DNA of 34,961 nt from a virus. Below, one piece after another: positions 12,454 through 21,137 of this stretch. Location: positions 1 through 34,961 of IMG/VR virus record IMGVR_UViG_3300025896_000087; one strand, 5' to 3'. Position 1 is the first letter of the stretch. Every line of letters starts with the position of its first letter. The notes beneath the pieces are model-generated. The model searched no databases, was not told where the DNA came from, and worked only from the letters and a program-made list of their open reading frames with translations. The translations under genes were made by a program, and so were the position numbers.

Positions 12454-14711
12454 TGGAACAGCCGGTCAGTTCAGAACTTGAGAAGTATTTGCGCCTAATT
12501 GGGCAGTACGACAACGAGTTTGCCAAGTGGCAAGCGCGTACCAAAAAACTCATCAAGCGTTACCGTGACGATACGCGGGGACAGTCGGGCAATGAGACGG
12601 CGAAGTTCAATATCCTTTGGAGCAACGTCCAAACGCTGATCCCCGCTGTCTACGCCAAACTTCCGAAGGCCGACGTATCCCGCCGCTTCGGTGACAACGA
12701 CCAAGTAGGCCGTGTCGCCGCAAGCCTCATTGAACGGGCGTTGGACTTTGAGATTGAGCATTACCCCGACTTCCGCTCCACGATGCGCTATTGCGTAGAG
12801 GATCGGTTCCTCGGCGGTCGCGGCGTGGCATGGGTGCGTTATGAACCGCACGTTAGCCCGATTGGCGTGGAGGACGATGGCTACCAAGTCACCGAGGACA
12901 TTGAGCGCGGTGAGGGTGCGCCACCCGACCTAGAAGAAATTGACTACGAGTGCGCCCCGGTGGATTACGTCCATTGGAAGGACTTTGGACACTCACAGGC
13001 CCGAACGTGGGAAGAAGTCGGACAGGTATGGCGCTGGGTCTACATGACCCGCGAAGCCCTCGCTGAACGCTTTGGCGATGAGATGGCCCGTCGCATCCCG
13101 ATGGATCAGGGGCCAGATCAGTTAAACGCCTACCGCGACAGCAAGCGTCAACAGAACCTCGCAAAGATATGTGAGTTGTGGGACAAGGAGACGCTGAAGG
13201 TCTACTGGTTCTGTAAGGGTATGCCGCAGGTCATTGACGTGCGCGACGACCCGCTCGGCCTTGAGGGCTTTTTCCCGTGCCCGAAACCGCTATACGCGAC
13301 CACGACCTCGGACAACCTTGTCCCGGTTCCCGACTTTGTGCTGTACCAAGATCAGGCGATGGAGTTGGACATTCTGTCCGACCGCATTGATGGCTTGGTC
13401 AAGGCGCTGCGTGTGCGTGGCGTGTATGACGCATCGCAGCCCGCCCTCCAGCGTTTGATGACCGAGGGCGACAACAACGCCCTGATCCCGGTGGACAAGT
13501 GGGCGGCGTTTAGCGAGAAGGGTGGATTACGAGGCAGCATTGACCTGCTCCCGTTGGACACGCTCGCCCAAGCCCTGCTGCAATGCTATCAAGCCCGCGC
13601 TGACATCAAGGGCCAGATATACGAGATCACCGGCATCGCCGACATCATCCGTGGTCAGTCGGCTGCAAGTGAGACGGCGACCGCGCAGCAGATCAAGGGC
13701 CAATACGCAGGGCTACGCCTACGCTCTATGCAGGAGGATGTGGCGCTATTCGCCACAGAGGTTATTCGGCTCAAGGCGCAGATCATGTGCCTCAAGTACC
13801 AGCCCAAGACCATTTTGGAGTACGCCGCTGCCAACCAGATGAGCGAGCAGGATCAGCAGTTGATCCCGCAAGCCCTCCAGTTGTTGCAGAACAAGCCGCT
13901 GCGTAACTTCCGCATTGACATCGCTGCCGACAGCCTTGTGCAGATTGATGAGATGCAGAACAAGCGCGACCGGCTGGAGTTCTTGCAAGCGTTCGGTGGC
14001 TTCTTGCAGCAAGCCCTGCCCGTGGGCCAAAACGCTCCCGAGATGGTGCCGGTCATGGTTGACCTGCTCAAGTTTGGCGTACAGGCGTTCAAGACCGCTC
14101 GCCCGCTTGAAGGGTCGTTGGATCAGGCGTTGGAGCAAATGAAACAGTCTGCCGCACAGCCAAAAGGCAACCCAGAGGCCGAAGCCGCGCAAGCGCAAGT
14201 GCAAGCCGAGATGCAAAAAACGCAAATGGCAATGCAAGCCGACGCTGCCAAGACGCAAGCGCAGATGCAAATGGAACAGGCCAAGATGCAGCAGGAAGTT
14301 GCGTTGGAGCAGCAGAAGCAGCAGTTTGAGGCGCAACTCAAGGCGCAGGAACTCCAACAGAAAGAGCAGATGGAGCGGTTCAAGGCCGAACTGGACGCTG
14401 CTACGAAGGTCATGGTGGCGCGTATTCAGGCCAACCCCGGCTTGGACATCCCGATGCTGGAAGCGCAGCAGCAGGTCACAGAGCGCGTGGTGCAGGACAT
14501 GGGCGCAGAGGTCAAGGCCGCGATGGATCGCCTTGCCATGCTGTACGAGAACATGGCCTCCGCGCAGTCTGAGGGTATGTCGGGCATCCGTGCTGCCCTT
14601 ACGTCGCTGACGGCTCCGAAGCGCATCATCCGTGGCCCTGATGGGCGTGCGGTGGGCGTGGAAGCCGTGCAGCAGACCGTAGAGATGGCACCGCAGATGA
14701 GGCCGCAGTAA
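12453..14711 (+). CDS. Portal protein
   Basis: 752 aa, TAATG start. N-terminal helices (F-N-I-L-W-S-N-V-Q-T-L-I-P-A-V-Y-A-K-L-P) and a D-Y-V-H-W-K-D-F segment resemble portal proteins of P22-type and uncultured marine podoviruses. The central T-G-I-A-D-I-I-R-G-Q-S-A-A-S-E-T-A-T-A-Q-Q-I-K motif is the conserved portal crown/stem region. The C-terminal third is a long Gln/Ala/Met-rich coiled coil (about residues 560-660) that probably forms the barrel reaching into the capsid. The portal forms the dodecameric DNA channel and docks the terminase. Length is near the upper range because of this extended barrel. Confidence 0.9.
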   Translation: MEQPVSSELEKYLRLIGQYDNEFAKWQARTKKLIKRYRDDTRGQSGNETAKFNILWSNVQTLIPAVYAKLPKADVSRRFGDNDQVGRVAASLIERALDFEIEHYPDFRSTMRYCVEDRFLGGRGVAWVRYEPHVSPIGVEDDGYQVTEDIERGEGAPPDLEEIDYECAPVDYVHWKDFGHSQARTWEEVGQVWRWVYMTREALAERFGDEMARRIPMDQGPDQLNAYRDSKRQQNLAKICELWDKETLKVYWFCKGMPQVIDVRDDPLGLEGFFPCPKPLYATTTSDNLVPVPDFVLYQDQAMELDILSDRIDGLVKALRVRGVYDASQPALQRLMTEGDNNALIPVDKWAAFSEKGGLRGSIDLLPLDTLAQALLQCYQARADIKGQIYEITGIADIIRGQSAASETATAQQIKGQYAGLRLRSMQEDVALFATEVIRLKAQIMCLKYQPKTILEYAAANQMSEQDQQLIPQALQLLQNKPLRNFRIDIAADSLVQIDEMQNKRDRLEFLQAFGGFLQQALPVGQNAPEMVPVMVDLLKFGVQAFKTARPLEGSLDQALEQMKQSAAQPKGNPEAEAAQAQVQAEMQKTQMAMQADAAKTQAQMQMEQAKMQQEVALEQQKQQFEAQLKAQELQQKEQMERFKAELDAATKVMVARIQANPGLDIPMLEAQQQVTERVVQDMGAEVKAAMDRLAMLYENMASAQSEGMSGIRAALTSLTAPKRIIRGPDGRAVGVEAVQQTVEMAPQMRPQ

Positions 14712-14908
14712 TGGCGACCGTACAGACAACCCGTGGCGAGATGGATGAAACCGACCTTGTGAAGAAGGAAGGCGCAATTGAGAACGACCACGAATTTACA
14801 AAGTGGGTGGAATACTGGTTTGAGAATGAACTTGTCCACAGGTCGGTTCATGTCCACTTAAAGCAAGTCCCCGCGCTATTCCCAGAATTGGAGAAGTTCA
14901 ATGGCTAA
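14711..14908 (+). CDS. Short conserved unknown protein
   Basis: 65 aa, TAATG-coupled to the portal gene and overlapping the next gene by 8 bases. Contains G-E-M-D-E-T-D-L-V-K-K-E-G, then W-V-E-Y-W-F-x-N-E-L-V-H-R-S-V-H-V, ending L-F-P-E-L. This compact pattern recurs after portal genes in related phages as far as I recall. Function unknown, perhaps a virion accessory. Confidence 0.65.
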   Translation: MATVQTTRGEMDETDLVKKEGAIENDHEFTKWVEYWFENELVHRSVHVHLKQVPALFPELEKFNG

Positions 14909-15356
14909 CACACAGGCAATGTGTACCTCGTTCAAGGTAGAAATCCTTGGCGGCGTTCACGCAATCGGCACCCCGCCGACCCGCGCCACGACGGCAAAGG
15001 ATACGTTTAAGGCGGCGCTGTTCCTCGCCTCGGCTACGCTAAACGCTGGCACGCAAACTTACAGCACCACGGGTGAAGTATCAGGAGCAGGTTACTCGGC
15101 GGGCGGCATTACCGTCACGAACGCCACAGCCCCGACCTCTAGCGGTACGACGGCGTATTGGACGCCCTCGGCCTCGCTGACGTATTCAAGCGTCACGCTG
15201 ACCACCGCCTTTGATGCCGTCCTTATTTACAACAGCACGCAGGGAGACAAGGCCGTTGCCGTGTATACGTTTGGCAGTCAGACCGTGACGAGCGGTAACT
15301 TTATTCTGACCATGCCGACGAACGACGCGACCACCGCCCTTCTTCGTATCGCGTGA
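14901..15356 (+). CDS. Ser/Thr-rich putative virion protein
   Basis: 151 aa beginning M-A-N-T-Q-A-M-C-T-S-F-K-V-E-I-L-G-G-V-H. It has short Thr/Ser/Ala-rich strands throughout (for example A-S-L-T-Y-S-S-V-T-L-T-T-A-F-D-A) and ends L-L-R-I-A. Composition suggests an all-beta decoration or fibre-like structural protein. Strong use of third-position C/G like the capsid genes implies high expression. No named family recognised. Confidence 0.7.
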   Translation: MANTQAMCTSFKVEILGGVHAIGTPPTRATTAKDTFKAALFLASATLNAGTQTYSTTGEVSGAGYSAGGITVTNATAPTSSGTTAYWTPSASLTYSSVTLTTAFDAVLIYNSTQGDKAVAVYTFGSQTVTSGNFILTMPTNDATTALLRIA

Positions 15357-15362
15357 TGAACC

Positions 15363-16079
15363 GTGGCGAAAGGCCCGTGGGACACAGGTACTTGGGATGA
15401 CGCGCAATGGGACAGTCTCCCGGTCACCAGCAATGTCGGAACTGGCGGCGTTGGTAACCTTGGCGTATCCCGATCCGATGCCCTCGTCGGAGAAACCGCC
15501 ACGGGCGAAACCGGCACGCTCACCGCGCAAGCAACCCGCGCAATCAGCGGCGAAAGCGCGACGGGAGCGACGGGTAACGTCGGAGCAAGCGTTGAGGCGG
15601 GCCTTACGGGCGTCACCGCTACCGGACAAATTGGAGACGAAGCCGATGAAATTACAGTCGCTCTATCGGGCGTGGGCGCGAATGGCGCGTTGGGCCAAGT
15701 CCAATCTACGCCATCCTTCGGGCTTACCGGCGTGGAAGCGACGACAAGCGTCGGAGATGTCACACCTAGTGTCACCCCCATCGTCATCGTCACGGGCGAC
15801 TCGCACGAAGGCGACAAAAAGCGCACTAAAAAGTGGAAAGACGAGCAAGAAGCGCGGGAAAGACGCAAGCGCGAACTGATAGAGGTATACGAGGAACTAG
15901 TAGAAGGTAGACCAACGGTCGCAGCGGCACTTGTTAAGCCTTATGTAGAGGCCAAAGCACGCCGAACTGCCGAACCGACGATAGATTGGAACCGATTACT
16001 GACCGATTTGGAGCGAGTGGAAGCGATTTACCGCGAACACCGCGAAATGGATGACGAGGACGTATTGTTACTGCTATGA
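15363..16079 (+). CDS. Protein with five exact-length 20-residue Gly/Thr repeats and charged tail
   Basis: 238 aa from GTG 15363; no ATG is available in frame. Residues 1-19 are W/D-rich (W-D-T-G-T-W-D-D-A-Q-W-D). Residues 40-139 are five consecutive 20-residue units of consensus L-x-G-x-x-A-T-G-x-x-G-x-V, and residues 20-39 look like a decayed sixth. This fits a beta-helical or fibre-like stalk. The C-terminal 90 residues are helical and highly charged (K-K-R-T-K-K-W-K-D-E-Q-E). ATGA couples it to the next gene. Probably a virion fibre or capsid-bound stalk; role inferred from repeat architecture only. Confidence 0.65.
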   Translation: MAKGPWDTGTWDDAQWDSLPVTSNVGTGGVGNLGVSRSDALVGETATGETGTLTAQATRAISGESATGATGNVGASVEAGLTGVTATGQIGDEADEITVALSGVGANGALGQVQSTPSFGLTGVEATTSVGDVTPSVTPIVIVTGDSHEGDKKRTKKWKDEQEARERRKRELIEVYEELVEGRPTVAAALVKPYVEAKARRTAEPTIDWNRLLTDLERVEAIYREHREMDDEDVLLLL

Positions 16080-16423
16080 AACGGACATGGGTTTACGTTG
16101 ACGGCGAGATGGTAGAGAAGAAACGCGACGAAAAAGGGCGTTATCACTACCTATTCCCCGAATTTAAGCCGTACAAGTCCATGATTGACGGTCGGATGAT
16201 TACGTCCCGCGAGCAACACCGTCGCCACCTCAAGGCGAACAACTGCATTGAGGTCGGCAACGAAGACCCGCTGAAGCATGGCCCAAAACAGGGCAAGAAA
16301 AACCAGCGGGTAGAGGTGCTACGGCACCAATTAGCGAATATGACTCACGCCGAGGCCACAAAGATCATGGCTCGTCTGCGCGATGACCTACGGTTCACTA
16401 ACAATCCCCACAGGAACAGGTGA
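16076..16423 (+). CDS. Conserved basic unknown phage protein
   Basis: 115 aa, ATGA-coupled to the repeat protein gene. Contains Y-K-S-M-I-D-G-R-M-I-T-S-R-E-Q-H-R-R-H-L-K-A-N-N-C-I-E-V-G-N-E, a highly patterned block seen in short phage proteins preceding scaffold genes, followed by Lys/Gln-rich linker and a C-terminal helix. The I-D-G-R-x-I-x-S-R-x-x-H part suggests nucleic-acid or virion binding, but no enzymatic motif is apparent. Confidence 0.65.
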   Translation: MKRTWVYVDGEMVEKKRDEKGRYHYLFPEFKPYKSMIDGRMITSREQHRRHLKANNCIEVGNEDPLKHGPKQGKKNQRVEVLRHQLANMTHAEATKIMARLRDDLRFTNNPHRNR

Positions 16424-16428
16424 CTTTT

Positions 16429-17418
16429 ATGGATCAGACCGAAACCACACCGGCAACCCCGGAAGTTGAGGCCGCAGACCGCAAGGAACTGTTGGCGCAG
16501 CAGTTTGAGGCCGCAGAACGCGGTGACGATGTAGCCCCGTCAGGCCGTGACAATAAGGGCCGTTTTGCCGCCAAGTCGCAGCCCGCGCCGGAATCGCAAG
16601 AACCCGCCGAAGAACCCGTTTGGGCCAAGCCGCCCGCGTCGTGGAAGAAGGATTACCACGATGTTTGGATGACGGCTGACCCCAAAATGCGCGAATACGC
16701 ATGGCAGCGAGAAGAACAGATGCGAAAGGGCGTGGAACCGCTCTTGACCAAGGCGCAGTTTGCCGATGCGATGAATCAGGCGCTTGAGCCATACCTTCCG
16801 ACCATTCAGGGTCTTGGACTCAAGCCCGAACAGGCTGTCGCAGCGTTGGCACAGGCCGATTACACGCTACGCACCGCCCCGCCCGACCAGCGTTACCAAT
16901 ACCTCGTCAACCTTGCCGCGCAGTACGGCATCAACCTCAACGCAACAGGTCAGGCTGGTCAGCAGCCGCAGACCACGGTTGATCCGCTCGTTTGGCAGTT
17001 ACAGAACGAACTGAATAACGTCCGTGGCGAGGTCATGGGCTGGAAACAACAGCAGGAAATGGCAGAGAACCAAACCTTGCTATCCGAAATCAACAGTTTC
17101 GCCGACAAAGCGGAACATTTTGAGGAAGCGCGTCCGACAATGATTCAGTTACTCCAGAGCGGAGTGGCAGAAACATTGGAAGATGCTTACGATAAGGCTA
17201 TTCGCCTTAATGAGGACTTGTTTAATCGCGTGCAGTCAGCCCGACAGGCAGAAGTGGCTGCTAAACAGGCCCAAGAGAAAAACAGGGCAGCGAAAGCCGC
17301 CCGAGCAGCAGCGGTCAGCGTCAGAGGTTCTACACCCGGAACCAACACGGCTCCCAAAGCACATAGTCGCCGCGCTCTACTGGAGGAAGCGTTTGATGAA
17401 TCCAGTTCGCGGTTGTAA
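16429..17418 (+). CDS. Scaffolding protein
   Basis: 329 aa from ATG 16429, AGGTGA about 5 bases upstream; a GTG at 16420 is an alternative. The protein is acidic and Gln/Ala/Glu-rich, almost wholly helical, with no hydrophobic core. It has a disordered start (T-E-T-T-P-A-T-P-E-V-E-A) and a P-P-A-S-W-K-K-D-Y-H-D-V-W motif that recurs in podovirus scaffold proteins. It ends in a basic region (S-R-R-A-L-L-E-E-A-F), as in scaffolds whose C-terminus binds the coat. Position directly before the major capsid gene supports the call. It would assemble the procapsid and then leave or be degraded. Confidence 0.8.
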   Translation: MDQTETTPATPEVEAADRKELLAQQFEAAERGDDVAPSGRDNKGRFAAKSQPAPESQEPAEEPVWAKPPASWKKDYHDVWMTADPKMREYAWQREEQMRKGVEPLLTKAQFADAMNQALEPYLPTIQGLGLKPEQAVAALAQADYTLRTAPPDQRYQYLVNLAAQYGINLNATGQAGQQPQTTVDPLVWQLQNELNNVRGEVMGWKQQQEMAENQTLLSEINSFADKAEHFEEARPTMIQLLQSGVAETLEDAYDKAIRLNEDLFNRVQSARQAEVAAKQAQEKNRAAKAARAAAVSVRGSTPGTNTAPKAHSRRALLEEAFDESSSRL

Positions 17419-17440
17419 TTAACTGATAAGGAGTAATTAA

Positions 17441-18460
17441 ATGTCTTTTGCAAACTCCAGTATCAGCGACATCATTGCTACTAACATTCAGAGCCGTAGT
17501 GGTGAACTCGCTGATAACGTGACGAACAACAATGCGTTGCTTCGTCGCCTGAAGGAGCGCGGGAACGTCAAGACGTTCTCGGGCGGTAACGTGATCCTTC
17601 AGGAAATCATGTACAACGACAACACGACCAATAACACGAATTCTTATTCGGGTTACGAAGTGTTGAACGTCGGTCAGAACTCGCCCATCTCGGCGGCCCA
17701 GTTCAGCATCAAGCAGTACGCAAGTGCTGTGTCAATCTCGGGCCTTGAGATGATCCAGAACAGCGGCAAGGAAGCGATCATTGACCTCCTTGACGGTCGT
17801 ATGGAAGTGGCTGAAGCGCAGTTGGCGAACCGCATCAGCGGTGACCTGTACGGCGACGGCACGGGCAACGCGGGCAAGAACCTTGACGGTCTTGCTGCGG
17901 CGGTGCCGGATGTCCCGACCTCTGGCACCTACGGCGGCATCAACCGCGCCGTGTGGACGTTCTGGCAGTCGGTGGCTTACTCGGGCCTGACCAATGGTGG
18001 CGCGGCTGTGACCTACTCCAACATCCAGCAGTATATGGATGCGGTGGCGGTTCAGTTGATTCGTGGCACCGACAAGCCTGACCTGATCGTTGCCGACAAC
18101 AACTACTATCGTCTGTACCTCCAGTCGCTTCAGGCGATTCAGCGTATTACCGATAGCGGTTCTGGCATGGCGGGCGCGGGCTTTGCCGCCCTCAAGTATT
18201 ACGGCGCGGGCATGGCCTCCGACGTGGTGCTGGACGGTGGTATCGGTTCGTCCTCGTACAACAGCGGCGCTGGCAATGCGAACCATATGTGGTTCCTCAA
18301 CACCAAGTATCTGCACTTCCGTCCTCACAAGGATCGGAACTTTGTGCCGATTGGTGGTGAGCGTCAGGCCGTCAACCAAGACGCCATTGTTAAACTGATT
18401 GGCTGGGCCGGTAACTTGACCTGCTCGGGCAGCCAGTTCCAAGGCGTTCTGATCGCCTAA
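17441..18460 (+). CDS. Major capsid protein
   Basis: 339 aa from ATG 17441 with a full AAGGAG at 17428-17433, the strongest ribosome-binding site in the block. The N-terminal I-A-T-N-I-Q-S-R-S-G-E-L-A-D-N-V-T-N-N-N-A-L-L-R-R-L, the E-loop-like F-S-G-G-N-V-I-L-Q-E-I-M-Y, and the D-L-I-V-A-D-N-N-Y-Y axial segment are consistent with an HK97-fold coat protein of marine podovirus type. Third codon positions are strongly G/C biased, as expected for the most expressed gene. It follows the scaffold gene and precedes a decoration protein. There is no internal protease domain and no prohead protease gene is seen. Confidence 0.9.
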   Translation: MSFANSSISDIIATNIQSRSGELADNVTNNNALLRRLKERGNVKTFSGGNVILQEIMYNDNTTNNTNSYSGYEVLNVGQNSPISAAQFSIKQYASAVSISGLEMIQNSGKEAIIDLLDGRMEVAEAQLANRISGDLYGDGTGNAGKNLDGLAAAVPDVPTSGTYGGINRAVWTFWQSVAYSGLTNGGAAVTYSNIQQYMDAVAVQLIRGTDKPDLIVADNNYYRLYLQSLQAIQRITDSGSGMAGAGFAALKYYGAGMASDVVLDGGIGSSSYNSGAGNANHMWFLNTKYLHFRPHKDRNFVPIGGERQAVNQDAIVKLIGWAGNLTCSGSQFQGVLIA

Positions 18461-18475
18461 TAGGAGTACACGAAA

Positions 18476-18958
18476 ATGCCAGTTATTGTTAATGGGTTCG
18501 CGTACCCTTCCCTGACCGACACGCAGAGTTCTCCTGCTGTCAATGTGGGTACGATGGTAACGCTTGATGACGGTGGTACTGCGGTGTATGTCCGTGCTGC
18601 CTCCAACATCTCGCAGTACAACGCAGTCTGCATCCCCAACACCAACATCGCCACGAACGCGACGACCGCCCGTGTTGCCAGCACCAAGCGTGTTGGCTTC
18701 GCGCAGGTGTCCATCGCCTCGGGTGACTACGGCTGGGTTCAGACCGGCGGTAAGGTGCGTGTCAATGTGTCGGCTTCCTGCCTCCCGGCGGTGGCCCTCT
18801 ACACGACCAGCACCGAAGGCGTGTTGGACGATGCTACGGTGTCGGGTGCGTTGGTGGCTGGCGTGGTCACGGAAGTGACTGCCTCGGCGACCTCTGCCAT
18901 GACGGCTGTGGCGGCGTTCACGATGGTTATCCCGGTCCCGGCTAACGTGACCCCGTAA
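18476..18958 (+). CDS. Head decoration-like protein
   Basis: 160 aa, ATG 18476 with AGGAG about 8 bases upstream, 15 bases after the capsid stop. Ala/Thr/Val-rich beta protein with V-G-T-M-V-T-L-D-D-G-G-T-A-V-Y-V-R-A, then Y-G-W-V-Q-T-G-G-K-V-R-V-N-V, the DUF2190-like barrel found in capsid-decorating proteins. Location and strong ribosome-binding site suggest abundant virion incorporation, probably stabilising the head. Confidence 0.75.
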   Translation: MPVIVNGFAYPSLTDTQSSPAVNVGTMVTLDDGGTAVYVRAASNISQYNAVCIPNTNIATNATTARVASTKRVGFAQVSIASGDYGWVQTGGKVRVNVSASCLPAVALYTTSTEGVLDDATVSGALVAGVVTEVTASATSAMTAVAAFTMVIPVPANVTP

Positions 18959-18960
18959 CC

Positions 18961-19740
18961 ATGAAAAAACTGGAACTTACGGTACAGGCTGCGGGCGATC
19001 CTGCCGAATTGGCAGAGAACGTGCGTTCAGCCCTGTCCCGTGGGCTTCCAGAGTTGGCCCCCGCTCCTTGCGTCCACGACGGTACGTTTGTGTGCGTAGC
19101 GAGCGGGTGGTCAATGCCCTCGTTTATTGATGAGATTAAGGAAGAACGCAAAAAGGGTCGCCCCATTGTGGCGGTCAAGGCCGCGCACGACTTTTTGTGC
19201 GACAACGGCGTAGAGCCTGACTTGTGGGTCAACCTTGACCCGCGTGACCGCACTAGCGGTATCCAAAAGGCCAACGACCGCACGACCTACCTTGTAGCCT
19301 CGCGCTGCCCGCCCGTGACGTTTGACCACTTAAAAGGCCGCAAGGTCGTTTTGTGGCACTCATGGACGGAAGGCCCAGAGATGAAGGCGATGGGTGGCGG
19401 CAAATTAGCGATTGGCGGCGGCACGACCTCGGGTATGCGTGCCATTAACATTGGCTACCTACTCGGTTTCCGCAACTTTGTGTTGTACGGGTACGACAGT
19501 TGTAACCGTGCAGACGGTATTAAGCGATTTACGGGCGAAATGACTGGCCCAACGCTAGATGTGTATGTGGGCGACGGCCCCGAAAAGCGTAAATTTACTT
19601 GCAACGCCGCAATGGCACAGCAAGCCAACGAATTCCAGATGATTTTTACGGTGATGCCGGACATTACCGTAGAGGCCAAGGGGCCGGGACTGATTGCGGC
19701 AATTCTCGCCGAACGAAAAGTCCTGAACTTGGTAGCCTGA
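18961..19740 (+). CDS. MptE-like (DUF115) Rossmann enzyme, possible glycan/pterin transferase
   Basis: 259 aa from ATG 18961, two bases after the decoration gene. The core has V-C-V-A-S-G-W-S-M-P-S-F, P-I-V-A-V-K-A-A-H-D-F-L and G-V-E-P-D-L-W-V-N-L-D-P-R-D. This is the pattern of the 6-hydroxymethylpterin pyrophosphokinase MptE-like/DUF115 fold, also shared by motility-associated glycosyltransferases. A later G-G-G-T-T-S-G-M-R-A-I-N-I-G-Y-L-L-G-F matches the second family block. In phages this fold is found in virion regions with unknown substrates. It lies among head genes, so modification of capsid or decoration proteins is one possibility. No signal peptide. Confidence 0.65.
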   Translation: MKKLELTVQAAGDPAELAENVRSALSRGLPELAPAPCVHDGTFVCVASGWSMPSFIDEIKEERKKGRPIVAVKAAHDFLCDNGVEPDLWVNLDPRDRTSGIQKANDRTTYLVASRCPPVTFDHLKGRKVVLWHSWTEGPEMKAMGGGKLAIGGGTTSGMRAINIGYLLGFRNFVLYGYDSCNRADGIKRFTGEMTGPTLDVYVGDGPEKRKFTCNAAMAQQANEFQMIFTVMPDITVEAKGPGLIAAILAERKVLNLVA

Positions 19741-20567
19741 TGGCGATACCCTCCCGAGTTCTTGGCGCAGGGGTAGATAGCCTAAAAACCGTTTCCATTT
19801 GCGGTGACGGTATAAGCACTTTATCGGCTGCCGGAACCTCGGCGGGCAATGCCACGACAATTTCGTATGTTTATACGAATGTCTCCACGGTGACTTCGGG
19901 TTCGGGCGTTAAGTTGCCCAAAGCCGAAATGGGCGAAACAGTCATCATTAAAAACAGCGGCGCAAACCCGTTGACGGTTTATCCCTACAGCGCCACCGAT
20001 ACAATTAACGCAGCAGGGTACGGCACAATCAGTTCTGGTTGCTCGGCCTTGTTTTTTGCGACGAGCAATACGTTGTGGGAGGAACTACAGGGCTTTGGAC
20101 GCTCGGTTCCGATCCTGCATTACGGTGCGTTTTCGGATACCACCATACAGACGGCGGCATCCATTAACACCGCGTATGCCATGACGTTTAACACGACCGA
20201 CAGCAGCAACGGTGTCTCTATCGGCTCGCCAACCTCTAGGCTAGTTGTTGCCAACCAAGGCGTTTACAACGTGCAGTTTTCGGCACAGTTGGACGAAACC
20301 TCGGGCGGCACAGCAAACGTCTATATCTGGTTGCGGAAGAACGGCAGCAATGTCGCCAACACCGCCAGCACGATTGCTATCCAAGGTACGGCAGCCCGAA
20401 CGGTTGCAGCATGGAATTTTGTTATTCAGTTAGAACCAACGAATTACGTGGAATTGATGTGGGCTACTGATTCCACGAACGCTAGAATCCTATCAGCCAC
20501 CGCCACAAGCGTGTGGCCCGCGATTCCGTCAGTTATTTGCACGATCACACAGGTCAACAACCTGTAA
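19740..20567 (+). CDS. Virion protein with C1q/TNF-like C-terminal domain
   Basis: 275 aa; ATG 19740 overlaps the preceding TGA (TGATG). The frame is open further upstream, but that part lies antagonistically over the preceding gene. Residues 1-120 are Thr/Ser/Gly-rich, including K-L-P-K-A-E-M-G-E-T-V-I-I-K-N-S-G-A-N-P-L-T-V-Y-P, a phage beta-sandwich motif. Residues 125-270 show alternating strands such as G-V-Y-N-V-Q-F-S-A-Q-L-D and A-N-V-Y-I-W-L-R-K-N-G, typical of C1q/TNF-like jelly rolls used in head fibres and receptor-binding knobs. Probably surface-exposed. Confidence 0.7.
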   Translation: MAIPSRVLGAGVDSLKTVSICGDGISTLSAAGTSAGNATTISYVYTNVSTVTSGSGVKLPKAEMGETVIIKNSGANPLTVYPYSATDTINAAGYGTISSGCSALFFATSNTLWEELQGFGRSVPILHYGAFSDTTIQTAASINTAYAMTFNTTDSSNGVSIGSPTSRLVVANQGVYNVQFSAQLDETSGGTANVYIWLRKNGSNVANTASTIAIQGTAARTVAAWNFVIQLEPTNYVELMWATDSTNARILSATATSVWPAIPSVICTITQVNNL

Positions 20568-20588
20568 TTTCCCCACAGGAGAACGACG

Positions 20589-21134
20589 ATGCCCCTTGAT
20601 AGCGATGTAGCCAACGGTGATTCACAGTTGCACGTTGAGTTTTATGTGTCCGAACTGAAGGGATACGAAGGTAAGCCGTTTGTGCGGATTACTATTCCCG
20701 GAGACAAAAACACCATTATTGAGCAGCCGGTACGCGAGGATCACAAACAGCGATTCCCGCGCCAATGGCTGTATTTCCAAATGACGCAGAATGAGCAAGA
20801 CGCTCCTGCCATTGGTATATCGCTAGAAGAATGGTCAAAGGACGACCCGGATGGGGTCAGCAAGGCATGGATTGAAGAATTACGCATTTTGAAGTTCCAG
20901 ACGGTTGAGCAGGTTGCCGCCGCCTCGGACTTGCAGTTGCAGCGCATCGGAATGGGTGGCGCTGGACTGCGTGAGCGGGCCAAGAATTACATCACCCGCA
21001 AGAACCGCAGCGAGACTGCGGAGGAATTGGACAACACCAAGAAGCAGTTGGCAGAACTTCAGGCGCAGATGGCTGAATTGTTGGCTGATCGCCCGCGCCG
21101 AGGCCGACCGCCGAAGGTACAAAAAGAGGCATAG
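20589..21134 (+). CDS. Virion-region protein with coiled coil and AT-hook-like tail
   Basis: 181 aa, ATG 20589 with AGGAGA about 8 bases upstream. The N-terminal beta domain (H-V-E-F-Y-V-S-E-L-K-G-Y-E-G-K-P-F-V-R-I) leads to a helical middle (F-Q-T-V-E-Q-V-A-A-A-S-D-L-Q-L-Q-R-I-G-M-G-G) that resembles a helix-hairpin-helix. A coiled coil (E-E-L-D-N-T-K-K-Q-L-A-E-L-Q-A-Q-M) follows, and the end is R-R-G-R-P-P-K, an AT-hook core. Family unknown to me; related phages keep a similar gene before the adaptor. May bind DNA inside the head or bridge head and tail. Confidence 0.6.
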   Translation: MPLDSDVANGDSQLHVEFYVSELKGYEGKPFVRITIPGDKNTIIEQPVREDHKQRFPRQWLYFQMTQNEQDAPAIGISLEEWSKDDPDGVSKAWIEELRILKFQTVEQVAAASDLQLQRIGMGGAGLRERAKNYITRKNRSETAEELDNTKKQLAELQAQMAELLADRPRRGRPPKVQKEA

Positions 21135-21137
21135 CGT

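Noticed and set aside
13746-14777. 343-aa ORF on the minus strand inside the portal gene
   Set aside because: Antisense to the codon-biased Gln-rich portal region; His/Leu/Arg-rich composition is the expected reverse complement, with no motif or ribosome-binding site.
19599-19739. Upstream extension of the 19740 virion gene
   Set aside because: Lies entirely over the preceding gene in another frame; the TGATG overlap at 19740 is a far better start.
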